64,000 nt of DNA, from NCBI RefSeq assembly GCF_900166665.1, contig NZ_LT800494.1, forward strand, positions 3,983,136-4,047,135. Reading direction: 5' to 3'. The notes under the pieces were generated by a model that saw nothing but the letters and a program-made list of their open reading frames with translations, had not been told where the DNA came from and did not search any database. Position 1 is the first letter of the stretch, and each line of letters opens with the position of its first letter. Both the position numbers and the translations under genes were made by a program. Source of the stretch: Cytobacillus gottheilii (GTDB lineage: Bacteria > Bacillota > Bacilli > Bacillales > Cytobacillaceae). Shown here in pieces: positions 24,208 through 32,616 of the stretch.

Positions 24208-25089
24208 ATGGATATAACTGCAAAGATACAGTTTTTGCGCACCCGTATGCCTGACCTGTCTATTGAAAATATAGATGAAATTAGCAGAGGCTGGGACCAT
24301 GATGTCATCATTATTAATCATTCCTATGTCTTCCGATTCCCTAAAAAGAAAGAAGGATTACAGAGGCTGGAAACAGAGGCTTGTCTGCTGTCTAAATTAC
24401 ATGAACATAATCTCTCGATCCAAGTGCCACGTTATGAATTATTTTATAAAGAAGAACGGCTTATTTGTTCCATGCATAAGAAAATTAATGGAGAGCCTCT
24501 TGAAAAGCTGGAACATCTCAATTCAGCAAAAGCAGCAGTGCAGCTGGGGTCATTTTTAACGACCTTACATACCTTAAATTCTGAAAAACTGATACACCAC
24601 GGATTGAAAACCATACATACACAGCGTTATTGGGAAAATTTTTATGCTGAGATTACTTCTAAGATTAGTCCCTATCTTCGTTCTTCTGAGCTAAAGGAAG
24701 TCAAAATGATCTTTGAACGTTTTCTTTCCAATAGCCAAAAACATATGTATCCAACAGCTCCTATACATGGCGATTTAACAGGTGCCAATATCTTATATAA
24801 TCCTGCCAATAAGAACATCAGCGGCATTATTGACTTTACTGATGCACAAATTAGCGATCCTGCTTTTGATTTTGCAGGCTTTTATTGGGAACATGGTCCA
24901 CATTTTACAAGAGAAGTATTGAAACATTATCAGGTTTCGCTTCCTAAAGAAGAATTGTTTCACCGAGTTTCTGCTTTTTATGGACTTCAGCCTGTTTTTC
25001 ATGAATGGCTGCATGCTGCAAATGAAAAATCTGACCCAAACTTCGAGAAAGGATTGGATAAATTGCGGAGACTGCAATCTTTACAATAA
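24208..25089 (+). CDS. Aminoglycoside phosphotransferase-family kinase-like protein
   Basis: About 293 residues with the APH fold. The N-lobe carries the ATP-binding lysine region (YVFRFPKKKEGLQRLETEA), the catalytic loop is IHGDLTGANILY, and the Mg-binding motif is IIDFTDAQISDPAFDFAGF. Both active-site Asp residues are present, so it should be an active kinase. The substrate is unknown; such genes in Bacillus rarely give aminoglycoside resistance. ATG 24208 follows GGAAAGGAG, and the open frame upstream to 24142 lacks a ribosome site. Confidence 0.8.
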   Translation: MDITAKIQFLRTRMPDLSIENIDEISRGWDHDVIIINHSYVFRFPKKKEGLQRLETEACLLSKLHEHNLSIQVPRYELFYKEERLICSMHKKINGEPLEKLEHLNSAKAAVQLGSFLTTLHTLNSEKLIHHGLKTIHTQRYWENFYAEITSKISPYLRSSELKEVKMIFERFLSNSQKHMYPTAPIHGDLTGANILYNPANKNISGIIDFTDAQISDPAFDFAGFYWEHGPHFTREVLKHYQVSLPKEELFHRVSAFYGLQPVFHEWLHAANEKSDPNFEKGLDKLRRLQSLQ

Positions 25090-25200
25090 AATAGCTTTTG
25101 CTTGCTCCTTTTCGCGCTCCATTAATTTACAAAAGTTTCAATGATAAGAAAATAGGAAAAGATAGAAAACAGTAAATTGTTTTGCCGAAAGGAGCCTGTT

Positions 25201-26457
25201 ATGACTGAAGTAAAACACTTTCCAAAAGAAGAGGGTCTCGATCATAGCCTTGATTTATTAAAAGAAGGCTATTTGTTTATTACAAATCGCAGTACTGCAT
25301 TTCAATCAGATATTTTTGAAACACGCCTGCTGGGAGAGCGGGTTATTTGTCTGCGAGGCAAGGAAGCTGCATCAATCTTTTACGATACGCAGAAATTCAA
25401 ACGAGAAGGTGCAGCCCCAAATCGAATTCAGAAAACCCTGTTAGGGAAAAACGGGGTACAATCACTGGATGGTGAAGCACATCAGCATCGGAAGGCAATG
25501 TTTATGTCGTTAATGACACCTGCTTCTCTCCAAAGAATGCGTGCTCTTATAAAAAAAGAGTGGGACATTGCGGCCAAGAAGTTTTCACAAGAAAAAGAAA
25601 TTATCCTTTACGAAGAAGCCAAAAGGGTGCTTTGTAAAGCAGCTTGTGACTGGGCTGGTGTTCCTCTTAAAGAGAACAATGTTGAGGAAACGGCCAATTT
25701 ACTTGGATTACTATTTGAAACACCCGCAGCACTCGGCCCTAAGCATTGGCAAGGCAGACACGCACGGACAAAATTGGAAAAATGGCTTAAGGAATTAGTC
25801 ATAGAAGTTCGAAACGGCAAATTCCTCCCTCCTGAAGATAAATCCTTATTCATTATTTCAAATCACCGCAATTTGGATGGTGAGCTGCTTGATGCAGACA
25901 TCGCCGCTGTTGAACTATTAAATATTTTGCGTCCTATTGTCGCGGTAGCCGTGTATATTTGTTTTACGGCGCTTGCTGTATACCAGCATCCAAAAGAAGC
26001 AGGCAAACTGCGCGGGTATGATGAAAATCTTCTTCAGAACTTTGTACAAGAGGTCAGGAGATTTTATCCATTTTTTCCGTTTGCACCAGCAAGAGTAAAA
26101 GCGGACTTCACATGGAATGGATATTCTTTTGAGGAAAATACATTAACACTCCTCGATTTATATGGAACAAACCACCACCCTAAATTATGGGATAACCCTG
26201 AGCTCTTTCAGCCGGATCGTTTTTCAAACTGGAAGGACAGTCCATTCAGTTTTATTCCTCAAGGCGGAGGTGACCATGATTTTGGTCATCGCTGTGCAGG
26301 CGAATGGGTGACGATTGAAATTATGAAGGAAACGCTGAATTTTCTTGTGAATAAAATTAGCTTCGCCATTCCAGATCAGGACTTAAGCTATAGCTTTAAT
26401 GATATTCCAGCTCTTCCTCACAGTAAAATCATTATGAAAGAAATTCATTTAAAATAA
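25201..26457 (+). CDS. Cytochrome P450, CYP152 fatty acid peroxygenase
   Basis: Uses H2O2 to hydroxylate long-chain fatty acids at alpha or beta carbons, without a reductase partner. The heme loop GGGDHDFGHRCAGEWVTIE supplies the Cys ligand. The helix carrying the substrate-carboxylate-binding Arg-Pro pair reads NILRPIVAVAVYICF, replacing the usual acid-alcohol pair; this is diagnostic of CYP152 (B. subtilis YbdT/P450BSbeta). 418 aa from ATG 25201, which has a GAAAGGAG site. It is followed by a bidirectional terminator. Hydroxylation versus decarboxylation cannot be decided here. Confidence 0.92.
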   Translation: MTEVKHFPKEEGLDHSLDLLKEGYLFITNRSTAFQSDIFETRLLGERVICLRGKEAASIFYDTQKFKREGAAPNRIQKTLLGKNGVQSLDGEAHQHRKAMFMSLMTPASLQRMRALIKKEWDIAAKKFSQEKEIILYEEAKRVLCKAACDWAGVPLKENNVEETANLLGLLFETPAALGPKHWQGRHARTKLEKWLKELVIEVRNGKFLPPEDKSLFIISNHRNLDGELLDADIAAVELLNILRPIVAVAVYICFTALAVYQHPKEAGKLRGYDENLLQNFVQEVRRFYPFFPFAPARVKADFTWNGYSFEENTLTLLDLYGTNHHPKLWDNPELFQPDRFSNWKDSPFSFIPQGGGDHDFGHRCAGEWVTIEIMKETLNFLVNKISFAIPDQDLSYSFNDIPALPHSKIIMKEIHLK

Positions 26458-26471
26458 GTTACATGAATACC

Positions 26472-26515
26472 AAAAACCGCTGGAGACGATAAAGTCAAAG
26501 TTCCCAGCGGTTTAG
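26472..26515. terminator. Bidirectional terminator between P450 and aldo/keto reductase
   Basis: AAACCGCTGG and CCAGCGGTTT pair. T-rich sequence follows on both strands, and the flanking genes converge here. Confidence 0.75.
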
Positions 26516-26527
26516 TATTATATTTTT

Positions 26528-27454
26528 TTAAGGTAGTTTATTTCCAGCGGCTTTATAAAGCTCGTACCATTCCTGCTTCGTCAGTTTGAGGTCTGATCCT
26601 TTACATGCGTCCCTCATTCTTGCAGTATTCGTCGTTCCTAAAACAACTTGAATATTGGCTGGATGTCTTGTAATCCAGGCAACGGCGACTGCAGTATTTG
26701 TGACATTATATTTATCTGCAATCCGGTCAAGGACTTCATTTAATTCAGGATATTTTTCCAAGTCGCCAATGAATGGACCATCGAAAAATCCAGATTGAAA
26801 TGGAGACCATGCCTGCAAAGTCATCTCATTTAAACGGCTATACTCCAGCACACTGCTGTCACGGTTCACTGCTTGATCGATTTTCATATTAACCGCAACA
26901 CCAGAGTCAATCATTGGTGTGTGGACAATGCTGAACTGCATCTGATTCACAACAAGCTTTTGCTGAATATGTTTTTGCAGCAGCTCAATTTGTTGAGGAT
27001 TGTGATTGGAAACTCCGAAATAGCGAACCTTTCCACTGCTTTGAAGCTCATCAAAGGCCTCTGCCACTTCTTCAGGCTCCATGAGCGGATCCGGACGATG
27101 CAACAGCAGCAGATCAAGATAATCAGTGTTTAATCTTTTTAATATCCCGTTTGCTGCTTCTATTATATATTCTTTTGAAAAATCATAAATGCCCAAGTCT
27201 GGACGAATGCCGCACTTGCTCTGTATGACCATTTTTTCACGAACAGCTGGGTTCATTTGAACTGCCTTTGCAAACAGCTCCTCACATTCCCCCTTGCCAT
27301 AAATATCAGCATGATCAAAGAAATTAATGCCTTCCTCTTGTGCAGTTTGAATTAACACTTCTGCTTCTGCCGTTGAAAGCTGCTTTAATCTCATATTTCC
27401 CATAACCATATTCGATACATTTAAATCAGTATGTGCTATATTCGTATATTTCAT
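26528..27454 (-). CDS. Aldo/keto reductase (YdhF-like)
   Basis: NADPH-dependent carbonyl reductase with a TIM-barrel fold, 308 aa. The catalytic tetrad is visible: Asp and Tyr in FFDHADIYGKG, Lys in VIQSKCGIR and His in LLLLHRPD. The C-terminal coenzyme site is VVLGTTNTARMRDA. ATG 27454 follows GGTGGAG; the frame runs 170 bases further upstream without support. Closest in style to E. coli YdhF; the physiological substrate is unknown. Confidence 0.88.
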   Translation of the reverse strand: MKYTNIAHTDLNVSNMVMGNMRLKQLSTAEAEVLIQTAQEEGINFFDHADIYGKGECEELFAKAVQMNPAVREKMVIQSKCGIRPDLGIYDFSKEYIIEAANGILKRLNTDYLDLLLLHRPDPLMEPEEVAEAFDELQSSGKVRYFGVSNHNPQQIELLQKHIQQKLVVNQMQFSIVHTPMIDSGVAVNMKIDQAVNRDSSVLEYSRLNEMTLQAWSPFQSGFFDGPFIGDLEKYPELNEVLDRIADKYNVTNTAVAVAWITRHPANIQVVLGTTNTARMRDACKGSDLKLTKQEWYELYKAAGNKLP

Positions 27455-27746
27455 CTTAGCTCCACCTTCTTCTGTCATATATAACTCATCTTGATTATGC
27501 CATAAGTATTGATTGCAGCCAAAATCCTGTCTATATATATGCTCCATATTTCTTTCTTTATTTACTAGACTTTTTAGAAAATTGAATATAAAATTTGTTC
27601 TAAGTAAATTTGTAAGGAAAAACACGGTTGACGAGGAATGATCAGCATAGGACTAAAATTACCCGAGTGAACTGCCTAATAACTTACTTTTACTTTCAAA
27701 GTACATATTCCTCTGTTATGAAATTTGCATTTAAAGGTGGATCAGC

Positions 27747-28940
27747 ATGGAGCATTCTGAACGATTAAAAAATTTGCCGCCGCAATTTTTTGCATCTCTT
27801 GTAAAAAAAGTGGCAAAGGCAGTAAATGAAGGTCGAAATATTATTAACCTGGGACAAGGCAACCCAGACCAGCCAACTCCTCCACATATTGTTAACGCGC
27901 TTCAGGAAGCAGTTCTGGACCCTAATACACATAAATATTCGCCATTTCGCGGGATAGATGAACTGAAGGAAGCAGCTGCGGATTTTTATATGAAGGAATA
28001 TGGTGTAACAATTGACCCTTCAACAGAAGTTGCGATCCTTTTTGGAACGAAAACAGGTCTAGTTGAGCTGCCTATGTGTTTGATGAACGAGGGAGATTTA
28101 ATGCTGTTGCCTGATCCAGGATATCCGGATTACCTATCTGGAGCGGTATTGGCAGATGTTGAATATAAAACCTTTCCATTGCTGGAGAAAAATCAGTTTC
28201 TTCCAGATTACAATGATCTTTCAGATGAAGTAAAGGACAGTGCAAAGCTTCTTTATCTGAATTATCCTAATAACCCTACTGGTGCAGCCGCAGACCATAC
28301 CTTCTTTGAACAAACAGTCGAAATGGCCAAGAAGCATAATATCGCCATTTTACATGACTTTGCCTATGGAGCGGTCGGTTTTGATCATCAGAAGCCAGTA
28401 AGTTTCCTTGAAATTGAAGGTGCAAAAGATGTTGGTATAGAGATGTATACCTTATCTAAAACGTATAATATGGCTGGCTGGCGTGTTGGGTTTGCTGTCG
28501 GAAATCCTGTCATCATTGAAGCCTTAAATTTAATTCAAGACCACCTGTATGTCAGCCTTTTTCCTGCAGTTCAAAAAGCCGCAGCTGCAGCTCTTACCGG
28601 TGATCAGCAGTGTGTACGAGATCTTGTCGCACGCTATGAAAGCCGCCGCAACACACTGATCTCCTCATGCCAAAAAATTGGCTGGGATGTTTCAGCACCA
28701 TCAGGTTCATTTTTCGCATGGCTCCCCGTTCCACATGGATATACAAGTGAGGAATTTTCCGATTATCTGCTTGAACATGCTGATGTTGCTGTAGCCCCTG
28801 GAAATGGATTCGGAACATATGGAGAAGGCTATATCCGTGTCGGACTGCTTGTAGATGAGGAAGCGATTCAGGAAGCAGTAGATCGCATAGGCAAGCTTGG
28901 CCTTTTCCCACCAGCAGATAAGCTGTCCTTAAAAGAATGA
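27747..28940 (+). CDS. PLP-dependent aminotransferase, MtnE-like
   Basis: Class I aminotransferase of 397 aa, very like B. subtilis MtnE (YkrV), which makes methionine from its keto acid at the end of the methylthioadenosine salvage path. Conserved blocks are INLGQGNPDQPTPPHIV, LNYPNNPTGA, the PLP lysine in LSKTYNMAGWRVGF, and the carboxylate-binding Arg in YIRVGLL. The rest of the mtn pathway is not nearby and I see no SAM riboswitch upstream, so the role could be broader. The ribosome site is AGGTGG. Confidence 0.85.
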   Translation: MEHSERLKNLPPQFFASLVKKVAKAVNEGRNIINLGQGNPDQPTPPHIVNALQEAVLDPNTHKYSPFRGIDELKEAAADFYMKEYGVTIDPSTEVAILFGTKTGLVELPMCLMNEGDLMLLPDPGYPDYLSGAVLADVEYKTFPLLEKNQFLPDYNDLSDEVKDSAKLLYLNYPNNPTGAAADHTFFEQTVEMAKKHNIAILHDFAYGAVGFDHQKPVSFLEIEGAKDVGIEMYTLSKTYNMAGWRVGFAVGNPVIIEALNLIQDHLYVSLFPAVQKAAAAALTGDQQCVRDLVARYESRRNTLISSCQKIGWDVSAPSGSFFAWLPVPHGYTSEEFSDYLLEHADVAVAPGNGFGTYGEGYIRVGLLVDEEAIQEAVDRIGKLGLFPPADKLSLKE

Positions 28941-28949
28941 CAAAATAAA

Positions 28950-29000
28950 TAGAACAAACAAAAGCAGGCAGGAACTGTGTAAACAAAGTCCTGCCTGCTA
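28950..29000. terminator. Hairpin between convergent aminotransferase and STAS genes
   Basis: AGCAGGCAGGA and TCCTGCCTGCT form an 11-bp stem. The minus strand is followed by TTTTGTTTG, so it mainly ends the STAS transcript. Confidence 0.7.
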
Positions 29001-29019
29001 TACTGAAATCTCATGATAA

Positions 29020-29787
29020 CTAATGCTCATGAAAATACTGCCAAAGAACCTTTTTTAAAGATGAAGCTGTCAGTACATAATCTTGGATTCCATTCCTGCT
29101 CAATCCCTCAGCAGCATTTGGTTTTACACCAATTAATCTAGCTTTTTCTCCTGTGATAATCTCAATCGTTTTTAAAAAATCAATCAGCCTCCGAATTCCA
29201 GCTTCTTCTATCGATCCTGATGCTGTTAAGTCTACAAAAATCGTTTCAAAATCACCTTCAGATATATTTTGCAGACAACTTTCCGAGATCACCCGCAACT
29301 TCTCTTCAACGATATCCCCAAAGATCGGAATATAGCCTATTTTTTCACTCAATGGAATAAAGGGTCCTGACAGGACATCTAGTCTTCTTAAGGCACGCTC
29401 CAGTTCTTCCTTTTTTTCGAGTAATTCAAAGTCAGTATCATTTAATCTCGTTTGCAGACTGAGCAGCCTTTCCATTAAAATGCTCGTGTCATGATCTTTG
29501 CACCGGAATAGCAGATTCGCATGTTCATTTTCATCTATGGATATAAACACCTCATATAAAGATAAGTCCGATTTTGCGGATTTAACATGTATCTCTACCC
29601 CTGCAGCTGACTTTTCTGCATGAATCGCTCTTTGAAGCTTAGCCATGCTTTCTCCATCTACAAGGGAATAAAGGTTCCCCCTTAGTAAATTGAATTCCTC
29701 ATAGGCTGTTTTGGAAAAAGAAAGGATGGTACCGTCCTGTTTAATTTTCACAAAAGGCAGCGGCAGATTTTCATCAATTGCTTGCAT
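29020..29787 (-). CDS. PAS-like plus STAS-domain protein (RsbR-type regulator)
   Basis: 255 residues. The N-terminal PAS-like domain (about 1-95) begins LPFVKIKQDGTILSFSKTAY. A coiled-coil linker of about 105-135 follows (MERLLSLQTRLNDTDFELLE). The C-terminal STAS domain (about 145-250) is of the RsbR/YtvA class, with FVDLTASGSIEEAGIRRLID where RsbR-like proteins carry phosphorylated Ser/Thr. Such proteins build stressosomes and control the RsbT kinase. The start overlaps the end of the B12-protein gene by 14 bp, so the two are co-translated and probably partners. The sensory link is inference. Confidence 0.82.
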   Translation of the reverse strand: MQAIDENLPLPFVKIKQDGTILSFSKTAYEEFNLLRGNLYSLVDGESMAKLQRAIHAEKSAAGVEIHVKSAKSDLSLYEVFISIDENEHANLLFRCKDHDTSILMERLLSLQTRLNDTDFELLEKKEELERALRRLDVLSGPFIPLSEKIGYIPIFGDIVEEKLRVISESCLQNISEGDFETIFVDLTASGSIEEAGIRRLIDFLKTIEIITGEKARLIGVKPNAAEGLSRNGIQDYVLTASSLKKVLWQYFHEH

Positions 29788-30427
29788 ATGTGGAATCCTC
29801 CGTCCTTGTGCTCCAATCCTTTAGCCAGTCTGTCACTGAATTTAAATCTTTCAAAACAATCGACTGAGATGAGGTAAAAAGATTAAGATCATACATGGAT
29901 GCGAGTCTGCCTCCTACTAAAATAGCAGGTTTCTGGGGAAGCCCTTCAAATGCTTTCGTATATTCTTTAAGCTTTGGCAGGTTTGTTGCTAGTGAAATAG
30001 ATACGCAGATCACTTTTGCTTGCCATTTCAAACTATCCTGCAGAGCAACATCTAGGGGCAGGTTTGGTCCATAATACTTCGTTTCCCATCCATGTTCCTG
30101 GAAAAGACTGTCCACCATTTTTAACCCGAGATAATGCTGCTCGCCTTCTATGCAAAAGAACATAGCCCTTCTTGTTTTGTTTTCTTCACATTTATTTTTA
30201 TACATAAGCTTTGATAGGACAAAGTCACATGTGGCTGTTGCCAGATGCTCTTCAGCAACCGTAATTTTATTTTGCTCCCATAGCACCCCAATATATCGCA
30301 TCGCGGGTGTCATAACGTCATTATAAATAGAGAAGTGATCTTGCTTCTTCTCTTTTTGAATGTATTCTATTGCTTTATCGGTATCTCCCAAAAGAAGGAT
30401 GGAAGCAAATTCAACTTCTTTACTCAT
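29774..30427 (-). CDS. Stand-alone cobalamin-binding protein (CarH/LitR sensor-like, no HTH)
   Basis: 217 residues made only of a B12-binding module. The helical cap has W50-x9-E60-H61 (LWEQNKITVAEEH), the signature of adenosylcobalamin photoreceptors such as CarH. The Rossmann part has E96-x-H98-x-x-G101 (EGEQHYLG), with His98 as the likely lower ligand. It lacks the MerR-type DNA-binding domain of CarH/LitR and any methyltransferase domain. ATG 30427 follows AAGGGTG. It overlaps the PAS-STAS gene downstream by 14 bp. I infer a B12-based light or cofactor sensor acting through the STAS partner. Confidence 0.8.
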   Translation of the reverse strand: MSKEVEFASILLLGDTDKAIEYIQKEKKQDHFSIYNDVMTPAMRYIGVLWEQNKITVAEEHLATATCDFVLSKLMYKNKCEENKTRRAMFFCIEGEQHYLGLKMVDSLFQEHGWETKYYGPNLPLDVALQDSLKWQAKVICVSISLATNLPKLKEYTKAFEGLPQKPAILVGGRLASMYDLNLFTSSQSIVLKDLNSVTDWLKDWSTRTEDSTYASN

Positions 30428-30526
30428 TTGATCACACCCTTTGCTGCCGTTTAAGAATAGTGTAACATACAATCATTTCTGTATGAGATGAACTGCTTAT
30501 TCTTTTGATCCCGCAGTCTATCCATC

Positions 30527-30832
30527 TTACCGTGCAACGATTTTATATTGCGTTACTTTCGGAACAATAGCAGCAAGCTCTTGATCAGGATATTTTTTTT
30601 CCAGATCATGTATCTTTTTAAAATCTTCGCCTCTTACCCAATTTAAATAATTTTCCTTTGAATCAAAAATAAGCTGTACCGTCAGCTCTCCCTTGCGTTT
30701 ATCGTTTTGGAGCAGCATAAAGTCAATAAATCCTGGTGCGGTATCAACCATTTTAGATCGATTTCTATAGATCGAAACGACTTCATCAGCCTTATTATCT
30801 GGTACGTCAAAAGTTGAAAAAACAGTGTACAT
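30527..30832 (-). CDS. Antibiotic biosynthesis monooxygenase-fold protein (HmoA/IsdG-like)
   Basis: 101-residue dimeric ferredoxin-fold protein. Trp and His of the IsdG-type heme site could be those in YLNWVRGEDFKKIH, but the matching N-terminal Asn is not evident, so heme degradation is uncertain. The start has an AAGGAG site. It lies about 100 bp upstream of the cobalamin-protein gene on the same strand, with a short gap, so co-transcription is possible. Confidence 0.7.
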   Translation of the reverse strand: MYTVFSTFDVPDNKADEVVSIYRNRSKMVDTAPGFIDFMLLQNDKRKGELTVQLIFDSKENYLNWVRGEDFKKIHDLEKKYPDQELAAIVPKVTQYKIVAR

Positions 30833-30923
30833 TGATGTGTATCTCCTTTTAAAAGGTCATTAATTTTGAATTCCCATCTTACTCCTTTCGACAAATCTTT
30901 CCCATTTCCTTTGGTAAATGCAT

Positions 30924-30973
30924 AGAAAAAAGAGATCACACCCATGCAGTTTATTCCACATAGGATGATCTCT
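30924..30973 (-). terminator. Terminator of the decayed flavodoxin operon
   Basis: AGAGATCA and TGATCTCT close a long hairpin, followed on the minus strand by TTTTTT. Confidence 0.65.
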
Positions 30974-30982
30974 ACCTTTTTA

Positions 30983-31412
30983 TTATTCTTTTACTCTTCC
31001 TGTAAATTCCTCGCCAAAGCTGCGGCACCGCTCAATGTCCTTCCCTTCAGGAGCATACTCAACCTTTAATCCTTCTAATGACTTTAGCTCCACATTTTTT
31101 TAGCCTTTCGATTAATAAATCTACTGCGTTACAGTATAAAAGGTATCTCCCGAGCCAAATACAGCTGCCTTTTTCCGGTTAACTGCAGCCCGGCCATATC
31201 ATCATAAAAGCCCTCAAACTTATACGGAAGATCTCCATCTCTCCATGTAAGAATAATTGCATCATAATCTAATAGCTCCGGTGCGTGACAGTCTGAAAAT
31301 TCCTTGACCGTTATAGAAAGTTTCAGTTTCCATAATGTCAGCTCCAATCAAATCAGCCATTTCTTTCTGTATTGCCTGACATACTTGCAAATATTAAGAG
31401 AATATTGCTCAT
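30983..31412 (-). pseudogene. Flavodoxin pseudogene
   Basis: The minus strand encodes a flavodoxin in pieces. It starts MSNILLIFASMSGNTE (FMN loop), shifts to MADLIGADIMETE, then VKEFSDCHAPELLDYDAIIL with a short deletion before the GDGDLP loop, then KAAVFGSGDTFYTV, and ends IERCRSFGEEFTGRVKE. At least four frame changes separate these pieces. A functional copy would carry electrons under iron limitation, which fits the Fur boxes upstream of the operon. It is clearly dead as sequenced; indel-type sequence errors could account for only some of the breaks. Confidence 0.85.
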
Positions 31413-31444
31413 TTACACCACGATTGATTGAATATGGTGCTGTT

Positions 31445-31606
31445 TCATTTATGATCCTTAACCCCGCAAGAACTGAGAGGCAGTTCATTTAAATAGCTTA
31501 TTGCATGATCTTCAAATAAACTACCTTCCCCGCAGCACGGACAGGCATCATAGTACACTTTTCCATTTTCAAAGCAGCCGCAGTCAAAACAATCTAATAT
31601 ATACAT
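31445..31606 (-). CDS. Small Cys-rich (zinc ribbon-like) protein
   Basis: 53 residues starting MYILDCFDCGCFENGKVYYD, with two cysteine clusters, CFDCGC and CPCCG, spaced for one metal site. ATG 31606 follows GCAGGAGATT; the frame is open 36 bases further upstream without a ribosome site. It is the first gene of the Fur-boxed operon whose second gene is the flavodoxin pseudogene (33-bp gap). Function is unknown; an iron-limitation role is suggested by the Fur boxes only. Confidence 0.65.
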   Translation of the reverse strand: MYILDCFDCGCFENGKVYYDACPCCGEGSLFEDHAISYLNELPLSSCGVKDHK

Positions 31607-31652
31607 AATCTCCTGCTCTTTTCTTGTCCTCATTTTACGCACCTTCCTTTAA

Positions 31653-31667
31653 GAATGATTATCATTC
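31653..31667 (-). promoter_or_regulatory. Fur-type box 1 upstream of the Cys-rich/flavodoxin operon
   Basis: GAATGATTATCATTC is a perfect palindrome matching the offset register of the Fur repeat (GATAATGATTATC-like). It lies 47 bp before the Cys-rich gene. Confidence 0.7.
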
Positions 31668-31680
31668 ACTTCATTTTAAT

Positions 31681-31695
31681 TGATAATGATTATCA
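31681..31695 (-). promoter_or_regulatory. Fur box 2 upstream of the Cys-rich/flavodoxin operon
   Basis: TGATAATGATTATCA is a perfect 7-1-7 Fur site. It could also affect the divergent gene at 31774. Confidence 0.88.
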
Positions 31696-31773
31696 AAATC
31701 AACATTTAATTTTCACTCTTTTGTTGAAACCAAAAGGAAAATAATACCGTCTCATAAATAGGAGGTGCTATGA

Positions 31774-32505
31774 TTGCATAAAAAGAAATTCCTAACAACT
31801 TTTAAAATCTTTGTTATTTCTTTTGCTGCTATTTCTCTTTTCACTTACTTTTTCCGTGGCGAACTTCTTTTAGACCATATTGGGATTTACTTAGAAAGAC
31901 CTTTTACAGAAGAAATTGAGGTTCCCCTTCTCTTCAATGACAAAGATCACAATGACAACGGAATTGCAGATCCTATTGATTTTGTCTATGCAGCCAGAAA
32001 AGAAGTTCAACAGCGCACCTTTTATCGAAGCCGCTATTATGAAGGAGGATATCCGCCAGATGATGAAGGAGTCTGTACCGATGTGGTTTGGCGTGCGATG
32101 ATAAAAGCTAATATTCATTTAAAGGAGTTAATGGATAAGGATATTGCTCAGCATACAAAACTTTATCCTCGGGTAGAAGGAAATCCCGATCCAAATATTG
32201 ATTTCAGGCGTGTTCCCAATCAAGATGTTTTCTTCAAAAGATTTGCAGAAAATCTTACAACAAATCTAATACCAGGAGATAGTGAAAACCTAAAGCAATG
32301 GCAGCCTGGTGATATTGTTGTCTTCTTGACAGATCAATTTCAGCACGTAGGGATTATCTCTGATAAACGCGCAAAGGATGGAACGCCTTATCTCATTCAT
32401 AATATTCGGCCCTTTGCTGCTGAGGTAAAATTGTCCTCATTTAAAACACCTTTACCGGACATTACCGGTGGAAATATGGAACAGGTGGCAATGATTGACG
32501 AATGA
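31774..32505 (+). CDS. DUF1287-family exported cysteine-peptidase-like protein
   Basis: 243 residues. An N-terminal membrane anchor or signal (about 10-28) is followed by a DUF1287 domain related to the NlpC/P60 fold. The probable catalytic Cys is in GVCTDVVWRAM and His in FQHVGIISD, with LIHN as the third site; an acidic metal-like loop (NDKDHNDNGIADPIDF) precedes them. The start is TTG at 31774, eight bases after AGGAGG; the nearby ATG is out of frame. Cell-wall hydrolysis is plausible but unproven. It faces the Fur-boxed operon head to head. Confidence 0.82.
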   Translation: MHKKKFLTTFKIFVISFAAISLFTYFFRGELLLDHIGIYLERPFTEEIEVPLLFNDKDHNDNGIADPIDFVYAARKEVQQRTFYRSRYYEGGYPPDDEGVCTDVVWRAMIKANIHLKELMDKDIAQHTKLYPRVEGNPDPNIDFRRVPNQDVFFKRFAENLTTNLIPGDSENLKQWQPGDIVVFLTDQFQHVGIISDKRAKDGTPYLIHNIRPFAAEVKLSSFKTPLPDITGGNMEQVAMIDE

Positions 32506-32616
32506 CAAAGGAGTTCTACATAATTAGTTTTTTTGATAGATAACAGTGAGGAATAATTACTGAGGAACCTTTCTTTTTAGTAGAGATCAATAAATATTGA
32601 TTGGAGAAATGATATC

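Noticed and set aside
27630-27746. SAM riboswitch upstream of the MtnE-like gene
   Set aside because: Expected from the methionine link, but the conserved GAGGGA and GGCAACC-type blocks are absent and the leader is too short.
28594-28986. 130-residue minus-strand frame opposite the aminotransferase
   Set aside because: It is antisense to a well-conserved coding region, has no ribosome site, and its codon use looks like a shadow.
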